A stretch of DNA of 64,000 bases from Kibdelosporangium banguiense (GTDB lineage: Bacteria > Actinomycetota > Actinomycetes > Mycobacteriales > Pseudonocardiaceae): positions 3,485,203 to 3,549,202 of the forward strand of contig NZ_JAGINW010000001.1 in NCBI RefSeq assembly GCF_017876405.1, in the 5' to 3' direction. The number at the start of each line of letters is the position of its first letter. Within the stretch, counting starts at the first letter, position 1. The translations under genes and the position numbers were made by a program. Below, one piece after another: positions 59,729 through 64,000 of this stretch. The notes under the pieces are model-generated. The model was given only the letters and a program-made list of their open reading frames with translations. It did no database searches and was not told the DNA's origin.

Positions 59729-61464
59729 ACGCCGCTCACTTTCCGGGAGAGGGCACGAAGCCACAGCTCGACCGCGAACACCTGGTCGAGCTTCGACCAG
59801 GGCACCGGCAGGCCTTGGACCGCTCGTTCGAGCGTGGCCCGTACCGGAACCGGATCGACTATGCCGTGGTCCGCGGCGGCGGACTCCCGGAGCAGTTCGC
59901 GCAATGCGGGCGCTGCTTGCCGGACTCCCCGATAGGAACTGCTGGTGTAGTCGCCCTTTGTTGGGCGGTCGAGCACGGCTCGCGGCACCAGCCCGGTCAA
60001 CGCCGCCCTCAGCAACGGCTTCGGCCCCGCGAGACCGGCCCGGCGGTACGCCGGAAGGGCGAGGCAGGCCTGGACGACCTCGGTGTCCAGGTACGGAGCA
60101 TGGACTTCGATGCCGAACTCCATGCCGGCATCCCGGACCGCTCGCTGCGTCATCACCTGCATTCGCAGCAGGCTCAGCGTCACCGCGTCCGCCACGCCGA
60201 TGTCGTCTGTTGGTGTGTCCGCACGTGATCGGAGTTGCGCGGCCAGGTCGGCGCGGGCTCGTCTGGTCAGCCACTCCGCTTGTGGTGAACCCCAATGACG
60301 GATCGCCTTGTTAGGCCACGGCAGGGTGTCATCAGCAGGGGACGCACGCTCAACCGCTGCGGCCAACGAGAGGAGCGCCTGCCTGCGGGGCGTCGTGGCC
60401 ACGTACATCGCTCGCCTCAGCAACGCGAGGGGCGAGCATTGCCTGACTCTGGCCCACCGCATGCAATGCGTCCACAACGCGGACACCTCGCCGTGGCGGA
60501 CCAAATCCGCCAGGTAGGTGGGCGGGGCACTGGCCACCACGTCCCCTCCCTCGCCCACCAGGTGGAGAGTGGAGCCCTGCTCGGCGGCCATCCGCAGCCT
60601 CGACCGCGTGGAGCCGACTCCCAGCGACGACGGGTGTGGTTCGTCCTCGGACGCGACAAGGTTCATGTACGGCAGGTCGTCCTGGGTGGAAGGGACCAAG
60701 TGGTGGGTCAGCTCCGGCGCCAGCGCCGCGTATCGCCTGGCCCACCGTAGATCGTCCGTCTCGGCCGCCGAATGGTGGAACGTGAATCCCGAAACCTCTG
60801 CTCCGGCACGCATGCTCAGGAACATCAATACCGACGAGTCGATACCCCCGCTGAAGTCTCCCGTTATCACTGGTGCCGTGGCCACACGCGATTCCACCGA
60901 TTTCAGAAGGGCCGACCTCAGCCGCTCCGCGGCATCTTCGAATCGGGTTCCGCGATCGATCGAGACCGAACCGACCGGTTTCATCTCAATACCGGTCGCA
61001 TCGACGTTCACCACATGTCCGGGCGGGAGACGACGTACCTCCGTGAACGCGGTGTGATTGTCCATTATGTCGAGCACGTCGGAACAGGCAATGCCAGTCG
61101 CCAGCCGGACATGGTCGACTCCGATATTCTCCCGCGCGGCGAGTTCGACGGCGGACGAGGAGAACCAGGTCCCGTCCGCGGCGGCCGTCGAGTACACAGG
61201 AAACTGTCCAACCGGGTCGGTCAGCAGGACGACTCCGTCCGGCAGGAGGACCACAAGGGAATAACAGCCGGGCCAGCCGCTCAGCACGGGATGCGGTTGC
61301 CGGGTCCGGCTCACGACCGAGAGGCCTTCCGTCAGCTGTGTGTCGGAGGCCAGGCAGTGACCGAGAACGATCATTCGCACGGCGTCCGCCTTGATCGTCC
61401 GTGCCTGGCGTGTGACAAGTTCCGGCGATGACGACCCAGCGCGCCACAAAACCACGAAGTTCAT
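59725..61464 (-). CDS. Lasso peptide macrolactam synthetase (C protein, AsnB-like)
   Basis: This 579-residue protein has the asparagine-synthetase-B fold used in lasso peptide ring closure. The N-terminal glutaminase-like domain lacks the catalytic N-terminal Cys (it starts MNFVVLWRAG), as usual for lasso C proteins. The ATP pyrophosphatase motif is GDFSGGIDSSVL (SGGIDSS at 205-211), with LVGEGGDVVAS downstream. It would adenylate the side-chain carboxylate of core Glu8 or Asp9 and couple it to the N-terminal Gly. I chose the ATG at 61464 with GAGG before it; a TTG at 61494 is possible. It lies 51 bases after the precursor gene. Confidence 0.92.
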   Translation of the reverse strand: MNFVVLWRAGSSSPELVTRQARTIKADAVRMIVLGHCLASDTQLTEGLSVVSRTRQPHPVLSGWPGCYSLVVLLPDGVVLLTDPVGQFPVYSTAAADGTWFSSSAVELAARENIGVDHVRLATGIACSDVLDIMDNHTAFTEVRRLPPGHVVNVDATGIEMKPVGSVSIDRGTRFEDAAERLRSALLKSVESRVATAPVITGDFSGGIDSSVLMFLSMRAGAEVSGFTFHHSAAETDDLRWARRYAALAPELTHHLVPSTQDDLPYMNLVASEDEPHPSSLGVGSTRSRLRMAAEQGSTLHLVGEGGDVVASAPPTYLADLVRHGEVSALWTHCMRWARVRQCSPLALLRRAMYVATTPRRQALLSLAAAVERASPADDTLPWPNKAIRHWGSPQAEWLTRRARADLAAQLRSRADTPTDDIGVADAVTLSLLRMQVMTQRAVRDAGMEFGIEVHAPYLDTEVVQACLALPAYRRAGLAGPKPLLRAALTGLVPRAVLDRPTKGDYTSSSYRGVRQAAPALRELLRESAAADHGIVDPVPVRATLERAVQGLPVPWSKLDQVFAVELWLRALSRKVSGV

Positions 61465-61515
61465 TCGAGCCTCGCGAACGAATATCAGAGTCAAACTCCG
61501 CCCATCCGCGTCAGG

Positions 61516-61671
61516 CTAGTCGTAAGTCTGCTTATTATTGTCCTCGTAGGTAGTACCATTGACGCCCCGGGTGACCTCAAGGACGGCACCGAAATCTAAA
61601 ACGGCAGGCGGTTCATAATCCCGATCACCGATTGGCACGTCGTGATTGTTCTCACTGCCCCGTCGGGCCAT
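61516..61671 (-). CDS. Lasso peptide precursor (class II, no Cys)
   Basis: This 51-residue peptide has a 35-residue leader and a predicted 16-residue core, GVNGTTYEDNNKQTYD. The leader carries the RRE-binding signature as Y19-E-P-P22 with Gly28 (YEPPAVLDFG), and ends Thr34-Arg35, placing the conserved threonine at position -2. The core begins with Gly and has Glu at position 8 and Asp at position 9 as ring-closing candidates. GGGAGG (complement of 61678-61683), six bases before the ATG, supports the start. C and B genes follow in the same direction. The core has no cysteine, so it is class II. Confidence 0.88.
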   Translation of the reverse strand: MARRGSENNHDVPIGDRDYEPPAVLDFGAVLEVTRGVNGTTYEDNNKQTYD

Positions 61672-61866
61672 CGGCCACCTCCCAGGCTGCCATCCCACTC
61701 GGTCACCTGCGCTTAACAGTACGTTGATACTAGCCGCACGCGCACATCACCCACCAGTGACGAACGGAGGTACCTGTTCGGGGTACACCTCGGTCGCTCG
61801 CGCAAATATTCCACGACTATTTCTCGATAATACGGAAGTCGCAATTCGCAGCTACTATGGCTTCAA

Positions 61867-61894
61867 TTGACCGCTGCTCAACCGGCCCTATACT
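61867..61894 (+). promoter_or_regulatory. Sigma-70-like promoter of the ROK gene
   Basis: TTGACC (61867-61872) and TATACT (61889-61894) are separated by 16 bases and lie about 60 bases before the GTG start of the ROK gene. It is in the 284-bp region shared with the divergent lasso operon. Confidence 0.6.
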
Positions 61895-61955
61895 GCTTCC
61901 TGGGTAGACTCGATGACTACCTGAGTTCGGTTCGAAGCCAGAAGGGATCGCCGCC

Positions 61956-63173
61956 GTGACGTCGAGCAGTACCACCTATGATGCGAGGAAGCTGCTCTGG
62001 ACGCCATCCGACTCCCTCCGTGACGCCAACCGGCGCAAGATCATCCGCGCGGTGATGGTCGAATCGGCCACCCAGGTCAACATCGCCAAGCTGACAGCCC
62101 TGTCCCCTGCCACAGTCTCCGGACTGGTCAACGAACTCGTGGCGGAGAAAATCCTGCGGGTGGACTCCGCCGGCGACGGCGAGCGTGGCAAGAAGCTCCG
62201 CGTCGGCAACGTCCGGGGAGTCGCGGTCGGTATCGAGGTCAACCACAACGGTCTTGCCGTCGCGGCACGACGGGTCGACACCTCCGCCATCGAATTCGAG
62301 ACCGCTGACTTCGGCGCGGACCAAGGCGGCAACGTCTGGGTCCGCGAGGCCAGCCAGCTGATCAGGGAGCTGGCAGGGCAGACCGGACTGGACGCCGACC
62401 ACATCGTGTCCTTCGGTCTCGGCATCCCCGCCGCGATCGACCCACGGACCGGGCTGGTGAGCCAGGTGGCGGCGTCACTCGACTGGGACCTCGCCGGAGA
62501 CCCGAAACAACGGTTCAGCGACCAGTTCCCGAGTGTGCCGATCATCGTGGACAACGAGGCCAACCTGGCTGCGTACGGCGAGTACATCTACGGCGCCGGC
62601 CGCGGCAAGGAGACGATGTTCCTGGTCAAGGCATCCACCGGCATCGGCGCCGGCCTGATCGTCGGTGGCCTGATCTTCCGGGGACGGCACGGCCTCGCCG
62701 GGGAAATCGGTCACCTGACCATGGATCCGCTGGGAATCGTCTGCCGGTGCGGAAACCGCGGCTGCCTTGAGACGCTCGTGGGCGGTGCCCGGCTCATCGA
62801 GCAGGTCCGGCAGGCGTACGCCGGCTACCGGATGGACCTGCCCACCAGCCTCGAGGCCATGATCGAGCGCGCGAAGGCCGGCGACCATGTCTGCCGCCGG
62901 GTCCTGCAGGACGCGAGCCGCAACATCGGAGTCGCCCTCGCCAAGGTCGCCAACGTGGTCAACCCGGACGTCATGGTGCTCGGCGGCGATCTCGGCCGCG
63001 CCTCGGATCTCCTGATCGACACTGCCATGCACGAGATGAAGCTGTTCTCGCTACGCGGTATGTACGACCACCCGGTGCCCACCAAGCTGGTCGGTTCCGA
63101 GCTCGGTCAGTTCGCGGGTGCCCGCGGTGCGCTCGCGTTCGCGCTCAAGGCCGACTCGACAGTTGCGCCTTGA
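61956..63173 (+). CDS. ROK-family transcriptional regulator
   Basis: This 405-residue protein has an N-terminal winged helix (about 25-80, VNIAKLTALSPATVSGLVNEL) and a ROK sugar-kinase-like domain with DNEANLAAYGE, the zinc motif CRCGNRGCLETL and GEIGHLTMD. ROK regulators sense sugars. It is divergent from the lasso precursor, so it may regulate the cluster, or simply be its neighbour. The GTG start follows AGAAGGGA at a normal distance. Confidence 0.88.
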   Translation: MTSSSTTYDARKLLWTPSDSLRDANRRKIIRAVMVESATQVNIAKLTALSPATVSGLVNELVAEKILRVDSAGDGERGKKLRVGNVRGVAVGIEVNHNGLAVAARRVDTSAIEFETADFGADQGGNVWVREASQLIRELAGQTGLDADHIVSFGLGIPAAIDPRTGLVSQVAASLDWDLAGDPKQRFSDQFPSVPIIVDNEANLAAYGEYIYGAGRGKETMFLVKASTGIGAGLIVGGLIFRGRHGLAGEIGHLTMDPLGIVCRCGNRGCLETLVGGARLIEQVRQAYAGYRMDLPTSLEAMIERAKAGDHVCRRVLQDASRNIGVALAKVANVVNPDVMVLGGDLGRASDLLIDTAMHEMKLFSLRGMYDHPVPTKLVGSELGQFAGARGALAFALKADSTVAP

Positions 63174-63202
63174 CGCAAGCGTTAGTACGAACGAGAAGAG
63201 GC

Positions 63203-63230
63203 TTGACTTCGATTCGAAGAGTCGTACGCT
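63203..63230 (+). promoter_or_regulatory. Candidate promoter with an overlapping inverted repeat
   Basis: TTGACT (63203-63208) and TACGCT (63225-63230) are 16 bases apart. CTTCG-ATT-CGAAG at 63207-63219 lies within the spacer and could be an operator. It lies after the ROK gene and before two plus-strand reading frames. Confidence 0.4.
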
Positions 63231-63275
63231 TTGATATATCCAACGTGGGATTCCCAGGGTTGGGAGGAGCGTGCG

Positions 63276-63497
63276 ATGAGGCTTCGAGTAGCGAGACGCC
63301 GCCCGCTGGGCAGGTGTCCGACGATCCGACCGCCTATCCGGCCCGTCGGTACTCACATCGCAAAGAAAAAGGGCGGCCCTGCTGGCACAGGAACCGCCCA
63401 TGGTCCGCATCGCCGGTCCCACCGCAAAGTCAGGAAAGGCTTGCTGAGCCATGTACATGATACCGCGCCGCCCTCAGACGGCCGAACCCTTACATAA
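63276..63497 (+). CDS. Small arginine-rich protein, doubtful
   Basis: A 73-codon frame follows a strong GGGAGGAG ribosome-binding site at seven bases. The product is very basic (about a quarter Arg/Lys, with RVARRRPLGR and HRRSHRKVRK), has no signal peptide and no family I recognise. It overlaps the start of the next gene by 47 bases, so it could be a translated leader that couples expression. It may also be spurious, and high GC makes such frames common. Confidence 0.35.
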   Translation: MRLRVARRRPLGRCPTIRPPIRPVGTHIAKKKGGPAGTGTAHGPHRRSHRKVRKGLLSHVHDTAPPSDGRTLT

Positions 63498-64000
63498 GGC
63501 GGAGCCCGGCCGTCTCGGCAGGAGCGGGATCCGGAAGCTGCGGACGTCGGCCGCGCGGTGGACGTCGACTCGCGGCACTGCGGCGATTCACATCATGCGG
63601 CGAGCTCTGCCCCCGTCGTTAGTTGATGTTCATCCCGAAGTGCGACCGTGGCGGACGGTCAACGTCGAACGGGTCGTCTTGGTCGCCGCGCATACTGTCG
63701 CCAGCCTGATGCGTCTTGAGGACATCATCCCGCTGATCGAGGTCGACCCCCGGGTGCAGCTGGTATTCACCCAGGTGCCCGACGAACTGGGCAACGGTGT
63801 CGAACGACGGCTGCGCAACCTCGATGTGCGGGTGGTCCCCTGGGAGGAGGCCACTCAGAGCTCATTCGACCTGGCGATCTCGGCGAGCCTGCACCAGATG
63901 GAACGGATCCAGGCTCGCTACCGGTTCGCCGCGCCGCACGGCGCCGGATACAACAAACTGTGGCCGCTGCTGGATTGGGACGGGGCTCGAGAGGACAGGC
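63451..64000 (+). CDS. Glycerophosphotransferase-like/GT-B fold protein (partial, 3' end outside)
   Basis: This frame is open from the ATG at 63451 to the end of the window, giving 183 residues. After a basic leader of about 70 residues it has ERVVLVAAHTVASLMRLEDI, VDPRVQLVFTQVPDEL, VVPWEEATQ, FDLAISASLHQ and PHGAGYNKLWP. This pattern is found in actinomycete proteins of CDP-glycerol glycerophosphotransferase-like fold, sometimes labelled as translation initiation factors, whose function is not known. An in-frame stop lies two codons before the start, and AGGAAAGG precedes it. Other starts downstream, such as 63597, are possible. Confidence 0.65.
   Translation, partial: MYMIPRRPQTAEPLHKAEPGRLGRSGIRKLRTSAARWTSTRGTAAIHIMRRALPPSLVDVHPEVRPWRTVNVERVVLVAAHTVASLMRLEDIIPLIEVDPRVQLVFTQVPDELGNGVERRLRNLDVRVVPWEEATQSSFDLAISASLHQMERIQARYRFAAPHGAGYNKLWPLLDWDGAREDR

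Overview
The window is high-GC, densely packed DNA from an actinomycete. The gene content (wax ester synthase/DGAT, F420-type luciferase-like oxidoreductase, a PPE/EspG type VII secretion triad without machinery, many acyl-CoA enzymes, TetR and GntR regulators, a CsxA-type exo-glucosaminidase) suggests the Pseudonocardiales (Amycolatopsis/Kibdelosporangium-like). This is an inference from gene families, not from a marker gene. I saw no rRNA, tRNA or CRISPR array.

Layout. 1-5.8 kb: a pair of overlapping acyl-CoA dehydrogenases, then WS/DGAT divergent from a DUF2236 oxygenase and TetR with a large palindromic operator, and a zinc alcohol dehydrogenase. 6.0-7.3 kb: a solitary TnpB with an intact RuvC site. 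7.4-10.9 kb: operon of CoA-transferase-fold racemase, luciferase-like oxidoreductase and 8-oxoguanine deaminase. 10.9-11.4 kb: a VOC/TetR divergent pair with both N-termini deleted. 11.4-15.8 kb: secreted GH2 exo-beta-glucosaminidase and a GtrII-type membrane protein. 16.2-22.8 kb: minus-strand run of a PaoABC-like molybdenum aldehyde oxidoreductase, FadD and a glutamine-synthetase-like ligase, divergent from an amidohydrolase and a P450. 25.2-29.7 kb: operon of yeast-type cytosine deaminase, 2OG-Fe(II) oxygenase and NCS1 permease, divergent from a broken LuxR regulator. 29.9-32.9 kb: ESX-like small protein, PPE protein and EspG. 33.6-35.7 kb: a membrane-anchored HTH protein and a pentapeptide-repeat membrane protein.

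35.7-39.7 kb: a tightly coupled methionine salvage operon (mtnA, mtnC, mtnB, mtnD) led by a DszC-like flavoprotein. 39.9-42 kb: TetR with a class A FAD monooxygenase. 42-49.4 kb: secreted enzymes (S8 protease, AA10 LPMO with a DasR-like site, a three-repeat unknown protein, GH9 cellulase). 49.4-51.5 kb: Ser/Thr kinase and a coiled-coil protein. 51.5-52.2 kb: gene remnants. 52.2-56.4 kb: a glutaryl-CoA module (CaiB-type CoA-transferase and GntR divergent from GcdH and a class III aminotransferase) with a perfect palindrome between them. 56.4-59.0 kb: a large cyclase-like/NB-ARC/TPR protein.

The most notable system is a compact class II lasso peptide cluster at 59.0-61.7 kb: precursor A (predicted core GVNGTTYEDNNKQTYD), macrolactam synthetase C, and one B protein in which the RRE and the transglutaminase-like leader peptidase are fused. 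No transporter gene is next to it. It lies between the cyclase/NB-ARC/TPR gene and a divergent ROK regulator. The window ends inside a gene of a glycerophosphotransferase-like fold.
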